Source: Lacticaseibacillus porcinae
GTDB taxonomy: Bacteria > Bacillota > Bacilli > Lactobacillales > Lactobacillaceae
NCBI RefSeq assembly: GCF_003946305.1
Contig: NZ_RHNS01000012.1
Coordinates: 1 to 64,000 of the forward strand
Reading direction: 5' to 3'
DNA length: 64,000 bases
In this document: positions 17,587 to 26,674 of the stretch, piece after piece
Layout of the letters: each line of letters begins with the position of its first letter
Numbering within the stretch: the stretch's first letter is position 1
Notes under the pieces: model-generated
The model's input: only the letters and a program-made list of their open reading frames with translations
Database searches by the model: none
What the model was told of the DNA's origin: nothing
Position numbers and translations under genes: made by a program

Positions 17587-18298
17587 TTGGGACCTCCATT
17601 TGATAACCGAAACCACGCACTGTTTTAATGTAATCAGGGTGCTTTGGATCAGCTTCGATTTTATCGCGTAAATGTGAGACTTGAATATCGACCATCCGCG
17701 TTTCTGCAGGGTATTCAAAGCCCCATACCCCATTTAACAAGGCATCGCGAGACAAGATTTTCCCGACGCGCTTGGCGAAAAAGGCTAACAGTTCGAATTC
17801 TTTCGGCGTTAACGTCAACTTCTCACCATCTTTAGTCGCACGATAATTCTCAGGATCGATGCGCAAGCCGCCGACGACGATCAATTCTTGTTCGGCTTTA
17901 GCACCATGGCCTGCAGGTTGTGCGGTCGTATCTTTGGTGACGCGACGTTCGATCGCTTTGATCCGCGCCACGATTTCTCGCGGTGAAAATGGCTTGGTCA
18001 CATAATCATCAGCACCGAGTTCTAAGCCGACGATTTTATCGGTTTCAGAATCTTTGGCCGTTAAGATCATGATCGGTGTGGTGATGCTGGCGCCGCGGAT
18101 CTTTTTGGTGACTTCCAAGCCATCAAGCCCTGGCAACATCAAATCTAAAATAATAAAGTCGAAGTGTTCTTGCAACGCTAAGGTCAACGCTGAGTCCCCA
18201 TCGCCTGCTGTGGTCACATCAAAATGTTCTTTTTCGAGATTATATTGTAACAAGGTCACGATAGCCGGTTCATCATCCACAACCAGGATCTTTTTCAT
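17579..18298 (-). CDS. phoP: PhoP-like response regulator
   Basis: A 239-aa OmpR-family regulator. The receiver domain has Asp acceptor in FIILDLMLPG near residue 52 and the Lys of the DYVTKPF motif near 102. The winged-helix DNA-binding domain occupies about 135-235 (LTPKEFELLAFFAKRVGKI). It overlaps the MinJ-like gene by 4 nt upstream and phoR by 8 nt downstream, so the three are one transcript. Its likely targets are the 11-bp TTTACx arrays at 9521, 15564 and 19513. Confidence 0.93.
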   Translation of the reverse strand: MKKILVVDDEPAIVTLLQYNLEKEHFDVTTAGDGDSALTLALQEHFDFIILDLMLPGLDGLEVTKKIRGASITTPIMILTAKDSETDKIVGLELGADDYVTKPFSPREIVARIKAIERRVTKDTTAQPAGHGAKAEQELIVVGGLRIDPENYRATKDGEKLTLTPKEFELLAFFAKRVGKILSRDALLNGVWGFEYPAETRMVDIQVSHLRDKIEADPKHPDYIKTVRGFGYQMEVPNE

Positions 18299-19407
18299 GC
18301 TTGCTCCTCCGCAAAAGTGATCATGCCCAACTCGTGTGGGGCCCCTTCGTAAATCGCTGTTTCACATAACTTGATCGCACCATCTAATCGCATTACCTTC
18401 AAGCGGCAATATGTTGGGTGCGCTTGGATCGCCGCGTATAATTCGGCGTCATTATGGACTGCCATTTGGTTACATAATAACACCACGTCACCGGCTTCTA
18501 AGCCCATTTTTGCCGCTGGGGTTTCCGGTTGGATCGCCACTAATCGCACACCAGTCATGGTTTGTGAGACATAGTTGATCCCACGCATATTGGCGTAGTG
18601 ATTGGCGACGCCGACTGCGATCCCGACAATCACGGCGATTCCTAACCAAATCACCGCATATCTCGGCAAGGCCCATGCCCCAGCAGTTAGTGCTAAGGCT
18701 AGCAAGCCAGCAATGAGATATTGCCAGATCCATAATTTAATGGCAGTTTTCGGTAATTGCTTTTTCGTTCGCAACGCAACGCCTAATATTACTGGCAACC
18801 CGATCAAAGCAAAATGTAAATTCCCGATCGTCAACGCTGGCCACCAAGGCAACTGTGCAAAGGTCGTCCCTGATATTGGTAAAACTAACGGCAACCAATA
18901 AAATTGTCGATGCGCATAAATCGCAATTTTCGCACCGCGGGGACCTTGTTTGATCGTCGGCACATCGATCGGCGGATCAAAGATTTTCAGTAGTCCTGCT
19001 TCTGCTAGCCATAACAACCCGACTAACAGCAACAATCGCCATGTCCAAGCTTCAGGCATTCCCACTGCAAAGCGGGTCTGCGGCAAGTAAATCGCTAGCA
19101 GTCCAGCAATCGGCAACCACCAAGGGCCAAAGCCGATGCCTGATAGCAATAACATCACCAAAGACAAAGCACTGAGCATCATGAGCACTGCCGGTGATAA
19201 CAACACCCCGCCTAAGACACTCAACGCTGAAATGATGATAGCCACAGCAACGCCGCCGATCACCCCCGCCCACAACCCAGTGGCGTGGCGATCGATCGCC
19301 GTTAAAAAGACTTTACGTTCATGTCGCAAGCGCAGCCAGTGCCAAAATACTGCGACGAGAAAGCCCACCCAAGTAATCGGGCCTAACAAGGTCAAAAACA
19401 ATCGCAC
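18295..19407 (-). CDS. PDZ-domain polytopic membrane protein, MinJ-like
   Basis: A 370-aa protein with about seven or eight membrane helices over residues 1-260 and a C-terminal PDZ domain (MTGVRLVAIQPETPAAKMGL near 280-300). The architecture and the ftsEX-prfB-secA neighbourhood match B. subtilis MinJ, which bridges DivIVA and MinD at the division site. The alternative is a generic PDZ protein acting on the adjacent kinase. I use the GTG at 19407 because AGGAAGGTG is 6 nt upstream; another GTG at 19416 is in frame but too close to that site. It overlaps phoP by 4 nt. Confidence 0.7.
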   Translation of the reverse strand: MRLFLTLLGPITWVGFLVAVFWHWLRLRHERKVFLTAIDRHATGLWAGVIGGVAVAIIISALSVLGGVLLSPAVLMMLSALSLVMLLLSGIGFGPWWLPIAGLLAIYLPQTRFAVGMPEAWTWRLLLLVGLLWLAEAGLLKIFDPPIDVPTIKQGPRGAKIAIYAHRQFYWLPLVLPISGTTFAQLPWWPALTIGNLHFALIGLPVILGVALRTKKQLPKTAIKLWIWQYLIAGLLALALTAGAWALPRYAVIWLGIAVIVGIAVGVANHYANMRGINYVSQTMTGVRLVAIQPETPAAKMGLEAGDVVLLCNQMAVHNDAELYAAIQAHPTYCRLKVMRLDGAIKLCETAIYEGAPHELGMITFAEEQA

Positions 19408-19512
19408 GCGGTTCACCTTCCTATTCGCCTTTAGTATATCATGTAACAGCGATAAGCCGAACGATACATGACTGACACATCAAAATGCAAACGGATACAT
19501 TGTCATTTTCGG

Positions 19513-19529
19513 CGTAAAAGTTCTGTAAA
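19513..19529 (-). promoter_or_regulatory. PhoP-box pair upstream of the minJ-like/phoPR unit
   Basis: Plus-strand CGTAAA (19513) and TGTAAA (19524) are exactly 11 bp apart. On the minus strand this is TTTACA-5-TTTACG, upstream of the PDZ gene. It suggests autoregulation of phoPR. The nearest strong -10 (TATACT with an upstream TG, near 19435) is about 80 bp closer to the gene. Confidence 0.5.
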
Positions 19530-19630
19530 TCTAAAAAATAAATTTGTTGCCTGACTAAAAAGGGACCGAGACATCAATACATCTTGGCACTTCTGATGCA
19601 AATGGTGTCCGGCAGCGTCAGCGTTTCATG

Positions 19631-19780
19631 CCGCCACCAGGCAACAGTGAGCTAGCTCCGTTGCGGAACTAAAATCATCTCTCGTGGCCGGCCGGTTGCA
19701 GAGATCGGCAAAAAGCGCCGATGCTCCTTCACCTAAATTTCAGTTCCTCCACTCCGCTAGCCCACTGTCACCTGATGGCT
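19631..19780. repeat. Short family A-related palindromic element (copy A8)
   Basis: About 150 bp with arms CCACCAGG..ACAGTG.GCTAGC and GCTAGC.CACTGT..CCTGATGG, and GGAACT pairing with AGTTCC further in. It keeps the first family-A hairpin (GAGATCGGC...GCCGATGCTCC) but lacks the other two. The flank GTTTCATGCCGCCACCAGG recurs inverted at 50212-50230. Confidence 0.7.
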
Positions 19781-19877
19781 ACAAAACACGTGATGTCGAC
19801 GTTAATATCATGTTTAGTCTTGTGAATGACGTCGTAACGTCAACGTATTTGATTTGTAAGCCGGCCATATCAACGTA

Positions 19878-20093
19878 GAAAATCTGTGGGCGGAGATCAA
19901 AAGCGTGGAGGCGGGCTAGTCATCAGCCGTGGGGCTCTTAGCGATTTATCGCTTAGAGCCCCACGAGAAGGAGATCCATTTTGCGGTTATGAGCGTAGCG
20001 ATTGCAAAATTAGCTCCGACGAGCGTCATAGCGTTCCATGACTAGCCCGCCGGAACGCTTTTGATCGGAGCCCACAGATTTTCGTGCCGGAGG
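19878..20093. repeat. Palindromic element with family A outer arms
   Basis: A 216-bp palindrome. Arms: GAAAATCTGTGGG/CCCACAGATTTTC, then GATCAAAAGCGT/ACGCTTTTGATC, then GCGGGCTAGTCAT/ATGACTAGCCCGC. Inside is a very strong hairpin GGGGCTCTtAGCGA/TCGCTtAGAGCCCC. The outer arm is shared with copy A7 (49611). The 19417-20188 gap otherwise holds only the PhoP boxes and the ftsX terminator. Confidence 0.8.
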
Positions 20094-20142
20094 CATATTG
20101 GTATAGTTTGCTGAATCACTATCGATATCGGACATTACCATC

Positions 20143-20174
20143 AAAAAAAGGTTGAGACGAATGATGTCTCAACC
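20143..20174 (-). terminator. ftsX terminator
   Basis: Perfect 9-bp stem GGTTGAGAC/GTCTCAACC (20150-20158 with 20166-20174), followed on the minus strand by TTTTTTTG. Confidence 0.85.
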
Positions 20175-20188
20175 TCAACGAAAAACTT

Positions 20189-21076
20189 TTAGATTTTAAG
20201 GAAGCGGCGCATGGAAACAACGGAACCTAAAGCACCAATGATGATCCCGATCGCAGCCAAAGCGACGTCCAGCCAGAATAAGAATGGCATCGTCGGGAAT
20301 AAGGAATAGCCGTTAGCGGCAGTAGTCAACCCAGCGTTGGCGTATACCAATCCGTAGCCGATATCAACGACTAACATTGGGATCAACGAACCGAGCAACC
20401 CGGTCCATGCCCCTTCTAACAAGAATGGCCAGCGAATGTAGCTGTTGGTGGCCCCAACTAAACGCATGACCCCAATTTCATCAGCACGAGATAAAATCGT
20501 GATCCGGATAGTGTTAGAGATCAAGAACACGGCCACAAACAACAGTAAAATGGTAAACCCGATGCCCCAACGTTGAATCGTATCAACAGTCTTGAATAAC
20601 TTTTTGGCAGTGGAGCCACCATAAGAAGCTTCAGAGACATGCTTCAGCTTTTGTGCTTGCTTGGCCACTTTGATGGTAGCTTTTGGATCTTTGGTATCCA
20701 CTAAGAACACGTTGTTCAACGGGTTCTTATCACCAGAGAACATCTTCCATTGCGAGCCGTAGCTCCCAACAATGGTATCCAATTCAGTTTTAGCAGAGCG
20801 ATACTTCACGGTTTTGACGTTAGGTAAAGCTTTGATCTGCTTTTCTAATTTGGTTTCTTCCGCCTTTTTGGTACCGCGGTCAACGTAAACCCGCACGCGG
20901 ACATCGTTTTCCACTTGGGTCGAAATGCGAGACACATTCATCAACAACGCCATGAAGATACCGACTAACAACAAGGTGACCGTCACTGCGGAAACCGCAG
21001 CCACTGACATCCAACCATTACGCCGCAAGGACTTCCAGGAGTCTTTGAGGTGTCGCTTGAATACATTAGGCTTCAC
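20189..21076 (-). CDS. ftsX: Cell-division protein FtsX
   Basis: A 295-aa membrane subunit of the FtsEX complex, which in Gram-positives activates peptidoglycan hydrolases. There is one helix near 25-45, an extracellular domain at about 50-160, and three helices in the C-terminal half (starting near 170, 220 and 262). The start is taken as GTG at 21076 with GGGAG 8 nt upstream. It overlaps ftsE by 11 nt. Confidence 0.93.
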   Translation of the reverse strand: MKPNVFKRHLKDSWKSLRRNGWMSVAAVSAVTVTLLLVGIFMALLMNVSRISTQVENDVRVRVYVDRGTKKAEETKLEKQIKALPNVKTVKYRSAKTELDTIVGSYGSQWKMFSGDKNPLNNVFLVDTKDPKATIKVAKQAQKLKHVSEASYGGSTAKKLFKTVDTIQRWGIGFTILLLFVAVFLISNTIRITILSRADEIGVMRLVGATNSYIRWPFLLEGAWTGLLGSLIPMLVVDIGYGLVYANAGLTTAANGYSLFPTMPFLFWLDVALAAIGIIIGALGSVVSMRRFLKI

Positions 21077-21752
21077 TATCGTAACTCCCTTCCTTTTCAT
21101 CACGGACTAAGCGCCCGCCAGCAATTTCCAAGACACGGTGAGTATGTTCATCAACCATTTGTTGGTTATGCGTCGCCATGATGATCGTCGTTCCATTATC
21201 ATGGACCCGTTCCAAAATGCTCATAATGCCTTCAGCAGTTTCAGGATCCAAGTTACCAGTTGGTTCATCGGCGATCACCACTTTAGGTTTGTTGACAATA
21301 GCGCGAGCGATGGAAACCCGTTGTTGTTCCCCACCAGATAATTCAGAAGGGAAACGACGGAGCTTTTGTTCCAAACCAACTAACTTCAACACTTCTAACA
21401 CCCGAGGACGAATGTCTTTGTCAGGGGTTTCGATGACTTGCATCGCATAGGCGACATTTTCATAAACTGTCAATCGTGGCAACAATTTGAAATCTTGAAA
21501 CACGATGCCGATCAAGCGCCGCATATATGGCACTTCAGAAGGCTTCATGGTTTTGAAATCATAATTGTTGATCACGATGTCCCCTTCACTAGGGGTCAGT
21601 TCATGATAAAGCATTTTAATAAACGTTGACTTACCAGCACCACTAGGGCCGATCACATAGACGAATTCGCCTGGATCGACTTCGAGGTTCAAATCTTTCA
21701 TCGCGACGACGCCGTTGTCATACTTCATCATCACGTTTTTCATCTGAATCAT
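21066..21752 (-). CDS. ftsE: Cell-division ATP-binding protein FtsE
   Basis: A 228-aa ABC ATPase partner of FtsX. Walker A GPSGAGKST near 35-43, signature LSGGEQQR near 139, Walker B VVIADEPTGNLDP near 158-170, H-loop in MATHN. Start ATG at 21752 with AAGGAG 9 nt upstream; the open frame extends 33 codons further up without a site. An extended -10 promoter (TGTTATACT) lies about 40 bp upstream. Confidence 0.95.
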   Translation of the reverse strand: MIQMKNVMMKYDNGVVAMKDLNLEVDPGEFVYVIGPSGAGKSTFIKMLYHELTPSEGDIVINNYDFKTMKPSEVPYMRRLIGIVFQDFKLLPRLTVYENVAYAMQVIETPDKDIRPRVLEVLKLVGLEQKLRRFPSELSGGEQQRVSIARAIVNKPKVVIADEPTGNLDPETAEGIMSILERVHDNGTTIIMATHNQQMVDEHTHRVLEIAGGRLVRDEKEGSYDSEA

Positions 21753-21878
21753 GTCACGATTCTCCTTAATCACTTTTTTCACTGCGACCAGTATAACAGG
21801 CGTATACAACAACAGCATTGCATTGACGTTACAAAAGCGTTTGTCACACAAGCGTCATGTGACCGTTACATGCCAGTG

Positions 21879-21968
21879 CATTGAAATTGGGACTCCAGTT
21901 GGCTCATCGCTGCATAGTGAGTGTCCTCACGATGCAGCGACGAGCCAGCTTCCGGCCCAATTTCAATG
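21879..21968. repeat. Minimal family B palindrome (copy B4)
   Basis: A 90-bp hairpin between prfB and ftsE. The arms CATTGAAATTGGG/CCCAATTTCAATG pair over 13 bp, and the apical arm TCGCTGCATAGTGAG pairs with CTCACGATGCAGCGA with one mismatch. It appears to be the family B stem without internal inserts. Confidence 0.85.
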
Positions 21969-22070
21969 CGCTTGCGCGATCAGTAACACAGCACTCTTGC
22001 TGTTATCCGAACCATTAACGACGTTGCATGTTGTGTTCTTCATCAAGCTCACATCGACATGCAAATTCAA

Positions 22071-23187
22071 TTAATCAGGGTTTTCAGTAGATAACTGCCA
22101 TTGTAAATAAGCATAGATGAATGGGTTCAAGTCCCCATCCATGACCGCTTGCCCATTACCAGTTTCGTAATTGGAACGGTGATCTTTGACCATGGTGTAA
22201 GGGTGGAAGACATATGAGCGAATTTGAGAACCAAAGGCCACTTCCATTTGAGTACCTTTGATGGCGGCAGCTTCTTTGGCTTTGATCTCTTGTTCACGTT
22301 GATAAAGTTTAGCTTTCAACATCCCCATCGCTGTGTCTTTGTTTTGAAACTGTGACCGTTGCGCTTGACTGGATACCACGATCCCGGTTGGAATATGGAT
22401 CAAACGCACCGCAGAACTGGTTTTGTTGATATGCTGACCACCAGCACCACTGGAACGGAAGACTTCCATTTTGATGTCTTCTGGACGAATGTCGATTTCA
22501 ATGGAGTTATCAAGTTCAGGCATCACATCAACACTAGCGAAACTAGTATGCCGACGACCTGCGGAATCAAATGGTGAGATCCGCACTAAGCGATGCACAC
22601 CTTTTTCACCGCGCAACATGCCGTATGCGTTGTTGCCGTTGATCAACAAGGTGACTGACTTCAAGCCGGCTTCATCACCTGCTAAGTAGTCAGCAACTTC
22701 AACGCTAAAGCCATTTTGATCGGCCCAACGTTGATACATCCGCAACAACATTGCCCCCCAGTCTTGGGCTTCGGTACCACCAGCACCAGGATGAATTTCT
22801 AAAATGGCATTGTTGGCGTCATATTGACCATTCAACAACAACGCCATTTCATAGTTGTTCATTTTCTCTTCAAGATCATGAATGCCTGATTCAAGTTCTT
22901 GTTGCATGTCGTCATCAGGTTCTTCTTGTAACAATTCCAACGACACGTCGAGATCATCGAGTTGATCGGACAACGCGTAGAAATTGTCATGTTTCGTTTT
23001 GAGGATGTTGTTAGCATCGATCACTTTTTGGGCAGATTCGCGATCATTCCAAAAATCTGGCTCTGCCATGCGGCCTTCATTTTCTGAAATGCGTTCGTTC
23101 AAGGCATCGAGGTCAAAGAGACCCCCTGAATTGATTTATTTTGGTGCGTAATTGCGCAAGGGTATTGCGCGCTTCTGCGATTTCCAT
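22071..23187 (-). CDS. prfB: Peptide chain release factor 2, with programmed +1 frameshift
   Basis: RF2 releases peptides at UGA and UAA. Translation starts at the ATG at 23187 (AAGGAG upstream) and runs 24 codons to an in-frame TGA at 23113-23115. The site has the canonical elements: internal Shine-Dalgarno AGGGGG, then CTT TGA C. A +1 shift continues into the 343-codon frame, giving about 371 aa. The GGQ motif ([17 protein letters not shown]) is near residue 245 and the anticodon-like tripeptide region lies before it (HTSFASVDV). Rising RF2 reads its own UGA and lowers shifting. The gene is intact, not a pseudogene. Confidence 0.95.
23113..23127 (-). promoter_or_regulatory. RF2 frameshift signal
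   Basis: Minus strand AGGGGG (23122-23127), spacer TCT, slippery CTT (23116-23118), then TGA followed by C. This is the conserved prfB autoregulatory frameshift cassette. Confidence 0.95.
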
Positions 23188-23308
23188 ACAGAATTTCTCC
23201 TTAATAACATAATTTAAATCACGATAACTTTGGGTTTAGACAACCGGTTATTTCACCGAGATGCTCCCGGAGCAGCTATGTCGGAACCCGTAAGTGCTAG
23301 CAACTGAG

Positions 23309-23492
23309 CAAAACTGGACCATGGCCCGTGGCAGTGAGATCAAATGAAACGCCGGTTTGTGGCGGTTCACGCAGATATCACCGGTAAAAAATGAAACGAA
23401 ACGATTTTCTTCGTTTCATTTTTAGGCGAAAGAACATCGACGGTTTTTGTCGATTTCTGTAGCCGGCCGCACCGGCAATGGTCCAGTTTTCC
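23309..23492. repeat. Family A palindromic element, inverted (copy A4)
   Basis: About 184 bp between prfB and secA, in the opposite orientation to A1-A3. Arms CAAAACTGGACCATGG..CCGTG and CACCGG..CAATGGTCCAGTTTTC. It contains the conserved ACGCCGGTTTGTGGCGGTTC block and a strong AAATGAAACGAA...TTCGTTTCATTT hairpin. Confidence 0.8.
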
Positions 23493-23530
23493 GCAGTGAC
23501 GCCAAGTCACTTCCATCTGCCACTGAATGC

Positions 23531-23556
23531 AAAAGGCCGGGCATGCCCGGTCTTTT
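23531..23556. terminator. secA terminator (near-palindromic)
   Basis: AAAAG-CCGGGC and GCCCGG-CTTTT form a tight hairpin with T-rich tails on both strands, 8 bp after the secA stop. Confidence 0.6.
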
Positions 23557-23563
23557 GTGGTGC

Positions 23564-25927
23564 CTAACGACGAATGTTTTGACGAATTTCGGCTTTCATG
23601 AACAGACGCGTCACGTCTTCATCCATGTGGGCGATCATTTCTTCAAACATCGCATAAGCCTCTTCTTGGTATTCGACCAATGGGTTCATTTGACCATATC
23701 CACGCAAGCCAACAGATTGACGCAATTGATCTAAGACGTCGATGTGATCAGTCCATAAAGAGTCAACAACACGTAAGATAACCACTTTTTCAAATTCAAG
23801 CATTTGGTCTTTGTCGCCTAATTGTTTGAGTTTTTCGTTGTAGTTGTCTTCTGCAAGGCCTTCGATTTTGTCGATGATCTGATCTTGGCTTAACCCTTCA
23901 AAAGCATTGGTTGCCAGCTTGTCGCTGGATACCATGTTGGAGGTCACATAGTCATAGATCTTGTCGAGTTCCCACTTAGATTGATCGCCTTGGGTATGAA
24001 GTTGGACGATGCGGGTGATGCAACGGTCGAGCATCGCCATGAGCACTGGCTTCAACGTGTCATCTTCATTGATGACTTGTTGGCGCTGCTTGTAAATGAC
24101 TTCACGCTGTTCACGCATGACATCATCATATTGCAAGGTGTTCTTACGGGTATCGTAGTTGTTCCCTTCAACCCGCTTTTGCGCAGATTCAACAGAACGA
24201 GAGATCATGCGAGAGCGAATCACTTGTTCGTCGTCTTCCAACTTGAAGCGATCAAGCATCGCTTTGATGCGATCAGAACCAAAACGCTTCATCAAGTCAT
24301 CTTCAAGTGACAAGTAGAATTGGGTGTAACCTGGATCCCCTTGACGACCGGAACGGCCACGAAGCTGGTTATCGATACGACGAGATTCATGACGTTCAGT
24401 CCCGATCACTGCTAAGCCGCCAACTTCTTTGACGCCAGGGCCAAGTTTGATATCAGTCCCACGACCAGCCATGTTGGTGGCGATGGTGACGGCACCACGT
24501 TGACCAGCGTTCATGACGATTTCTGCTTCACGGGCGTGGTTTTTGGCGTTTAAGACGGAATGAGGAATACCTTCGTCGTCAAGCATTTTGCTTAAACGTT
24601 CAGAAGATTCGATGGCCACGGTCCCGACTAAGATCGGTTGGCCTTTTTCATGGCGCGCTTTGATATCTGCAGTGACAGCTTTGAATTTAGAATCCAACGT
24701 TGGATACAAAATATCAGGCATGTCGACACGGGCGATCGGACGGTTGGTTGGAATCGTCAACACGTTCATGTTGTAGATTTCCCGGAATTCTTCTTCTTCA
24801 GTCTTCGCCGTCCCTGTCATCCCAGACAGTTTGTTGTACATCCGGAAGAAGTTCTGATAGGTGATGGTCGCCATGGTTTGGTTCTCATCTTGGATCTCAA
24901 CGCCTTCTTTGGCTTCGATCGCTTGATGCAAGCCATCAGAGAAGCGGCGACCTTCCATGGCCCGCCCAGTAAAGGAATCGACGATCAAGACTTCACCGTC
25001 TTTGACCATGTAGTCGATATCTTTGAGCATGATGTAGTTGGCTCGCAACGCTTGGTCCATATGGTGGGTCAAGGCCGTGTTTTCAGTGTCATATAAGTTC
25101 TTCAAGCCAAAGGTCTTTTCGGCTTTACGGATCCCATTTTCAGTTAAGGAAATGGTCTTCGTTGGCCAGTCGATCTTGTAGTCGTCTTCTTCTTTTAACG
25201 TTTTGACGAAACGATCGGCACGAATATATAAGCCGTTAGACTTTTCAGCGCCACCAGAAATGATCAATGGGGTCCGGGCTTCATCAATTAAAATGGAGTC
25301 AACTTCATCGACGATGGCATAGTTTAATTCGCGTTGCACCATTTGTTGCTTGTACACAACCATGTTGTCACGCAAATAGTCGAACCCTAATTCCGCGTTA
25401 GTGGAATAGGTGATGTCGGCATTGTAAGCTTCACGCTTTTCGTCAGAAGACTTTTCATGGGTGTTTAAGCCCACAGAAAGACCCATCCAGTTGTAAAGTT
25501 CGCCCATTTCAGTGGCATCACGCGCACTGAGGTATTCGTTGACAGTAACAACATGGACGCCATGTCCTGCTAAAGCATTCAAATACACTGGCATGGTGGC
25601 GGTCAAGGTTTTCCCTTCACCAGTTTTCATTTCAGCGATGTTACCTTCATGTAAGGTGATCCCACCGATGATCTGCACGCGGAATGGGAATAACCCCAAG
25701 ACCCGCTTGGCGCCTTCACGCACTGCGGCAAACGCTTCAGGCAAAATGTCATCAAGGGTTTCGCCGTTTTCCAAGCGTTTCTTCAACGCTGGGGTTTGGG
25801 CTTGTAATTCTTCGTCGGACAAAGCCGCCATTTCTTTTTCATGTGCGATCACTTTATCGGCAATTTTGCCGATGCGGTTAACTTCGCGTTTATCGTTTTC
25901 GACCCATTTTCTAAGTGGATTAGCCAT
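23564..25927 (-). CDS. secA: Preprotein translocase ATPase SecA
   Basis: The 787-aa motor that pushes preproteins through SecYEG. Walker [12 protein letters not shown] near 100-110; DEVD box [21 protein letters not shown] near 205-225; second-domain helicase motifs [19 protein letters not shown] and [11 protein letters not shown]. The C-terminus ends RQNIRR and lacks the cysteine-rich zinc tail that binds SecB, as in other lactobacilli. The leader carries an extended -10 promoter at 26004-26032 and a hairpin at 25952-25972. Confidence 0.97.
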   Translation of the reverse strand: MANPLRKWVENDKREVNRIGKIADKVIAHEKEMAALSDEELQAQTPALKKRLENGETLDDILPEAFAAVREGAKRVLGLFPFRVQIIGGITLHEGNIAEMKTGEGKTLTATMPVYLNALAGHGVHVVTVNEYLSARDATEMGELYNWMGLSVGLNTHEKSSDEKREAYNADITYSTNAELGFDYLRDNMVVYKQQMVQRELNYAIVDEVDSILIDEARTPLIISGGAEKSNGLYIRADRFVKTLKEEDDYKIDWPTKTISLTENGIRKAEKTFGLKNLYDTENTALTHHMDQALRANYIMLKDIDYMVKDGEVLIVDSFTGRAMEGRRFSDGLHQAIEAKEGVEIQDENQTMATITYQNFFRMYNKLSGMTGTAKTEEEEFREIYNMNVLTIPTNRPIARVDMPDILYPTLDSKFKAVTADIKARHEKGQPILVGTVAIESSERLSKMLDDEGIPHSVLNAKNHAREAEIVMNAGQRGAVTIATNMAGRGTDIKLGPGVKEVGGLAVIGTERHESRRIDNQLRGRSGRQGDPGYTQFYLSLEDDLMKRFGSDRIKAMLDRFKLEDDEQVIRSRMISRSVESAQKRVEGNNYDTRKNTLQYDDVMREQREVIYKQRQQVINEDDTLKPVLMAMLDRCITRIVQLHTQGDQSKWELDKIYDYVTSNMVSSDKLATNAFEGLSQDQIIDKIEGLAEDNYNEKLKQLGDKDQMLEFEKVVILRVVDSLWTDHIDVLDQLRQSVGLRGYGQMNPLVEYQEEAYAMFEEMIAHMDEDVTRLFMKAEIRQNIRR

Positions 25928-25951
25928 TAATTAAATTCCCTTCTGTCACGA

Positions 25952-25972
25952 TTTGCTAGGTGCAACCCAGCA
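25952..25972 (-). promoter_or_regulatory. Hairpin in the secA leader
   Basis: TTGCTAGGT pairs with ACCCAGCAA (one mismatch, GCA loop), about 25 nt before the secA start codon. There is no T-run. It could modulate secA translation; no leader peptide is visible. Confidence 0.4.
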
Positions 25973-26003
25973 AGAGTGTACACTGACTGACAGTATCCTC
26001 ATT

Positions 26004-26032
26004 ATTCTAGCATTGATTAACAAAATTTAAAA
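26004..26032 (-). promoter_or_regulatory. secA promoter
   Basis: Minus strand: TTTTAA, 17-bp spacer, TAGAAT with an upstream TGC (extended -10). Confidence 0.5.
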
Positions 26033-26068
26033 CTGGGGCACAAGAAAAAAGCCTGAGCGTCGTCGGGA

Positions 26069-26252
26069 GATTTGAAATTGGGACTCCAGCTGGCTCGCCG
26101 TTGCATAATGAGGGTCCTCGGGGAAGCTAACTTGGACGTTTCGCGACGCTCATCGCCAAGTGGATCTTCCCCTGCGGCATTCTGTAGGCAGTGAACCGCC
26201 AACAAAAATCTCATGATGCAGCGACGGCCAGCTTCCGTCCCAATTTAAAATC
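26069..26252. repeat. Family B palindromic element (copy B5)
   Basis: 184 bp upstream of secA. Arms GATTTGAAATTGGGAC/GTCCCAATTTAAAATC, extended outward by GAGCG.CG/CG.CGCTC. GCATAATGAG pairs with CTCATGATGC inside. Confidence 0.8.
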
Positions 26253-26371
26253 ACTGTCGCGTCGCTCATTTGTTGGCAAGGAATTCACCATGAACATCCG
26301 AATCGATACTGATCCATGATTAACGAATGATCGATCAGTGACGCCTGATATCAGAAGACTAAGGGAACACA

Positions 26372-26620
26372 GAAAATCGGTGAGCGGAGGTGAACTTGTG
26401 GAATGATGCGGCTGAAATCAGCGAACGTGGCAGAAAGCATAGCTGAGACAGTGATTTTCTGGCTCAGTTATGCTTTCAGGCAAAATCAAAGACGTGGGCT
26501 TCGGCTTTGATTTTAGGTGAAAGAGCATCGGCGCTTTTTGCCGATCTCTGCAACCGGCCGGCTACGAGAACTGATTTCAGCCGCATCGTGGAACAAGTTC
26601 ACCGGAGCTCACTGATTTTC
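26372..26620. repeat. Diverged family A palindromic element (copy A5)
   Basis: 249 bp between hpf and secA, inverted orientation. Arms GAAAATCGGTGAGC/GCTCACTGATTTTC and AGGTGAACTTG/CAAGTTCACC; then GATGCGGCTGAAATCAG with CTGATTTCAGCCGCATC, a perfect 17-bp stem. Inside are AAAGCATA.CTGAG/CTCAG.TATGCTTT, AAAATCAAAG/CTTTGATTTT and ATCGGC/GCCGAT. The fold is the same as A1 with largely different sequence. Confidence 0.8.
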
Positions 26621-26638
26621 TCCCTTTACCCGACCCCA

Positions 26639-26666
26639 CAAAAAAAGAGCTGCCGAAGCAACTCTT
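26639..26666 (-). terminator. hpf terminator
   Basis: Minus strand AAGAGTTGC-ttcg-GCAGCTCTT (one mismatch) followed by TTTTTTT. Confidence 0.8.
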
Positions 26667-26674
26667 TTCCATTA

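Noticed and set aside
22071-23187. prfB split into two frames by an in-frame TGA, as in a pseudogene
   Set aside because: The AGGGGG - CTT TGA C arrangement is the conserved programmed frameshift of RF2, so the gene is intact.
24638-25096. A 152-codon plus-strand ORF
   Set aside because: It is antisense to the conserved helicase core of secA and has no ribosome site; other long ORFs at 8381-8806, 10718-11125 and 25512-25934 are the same kind of shadow.
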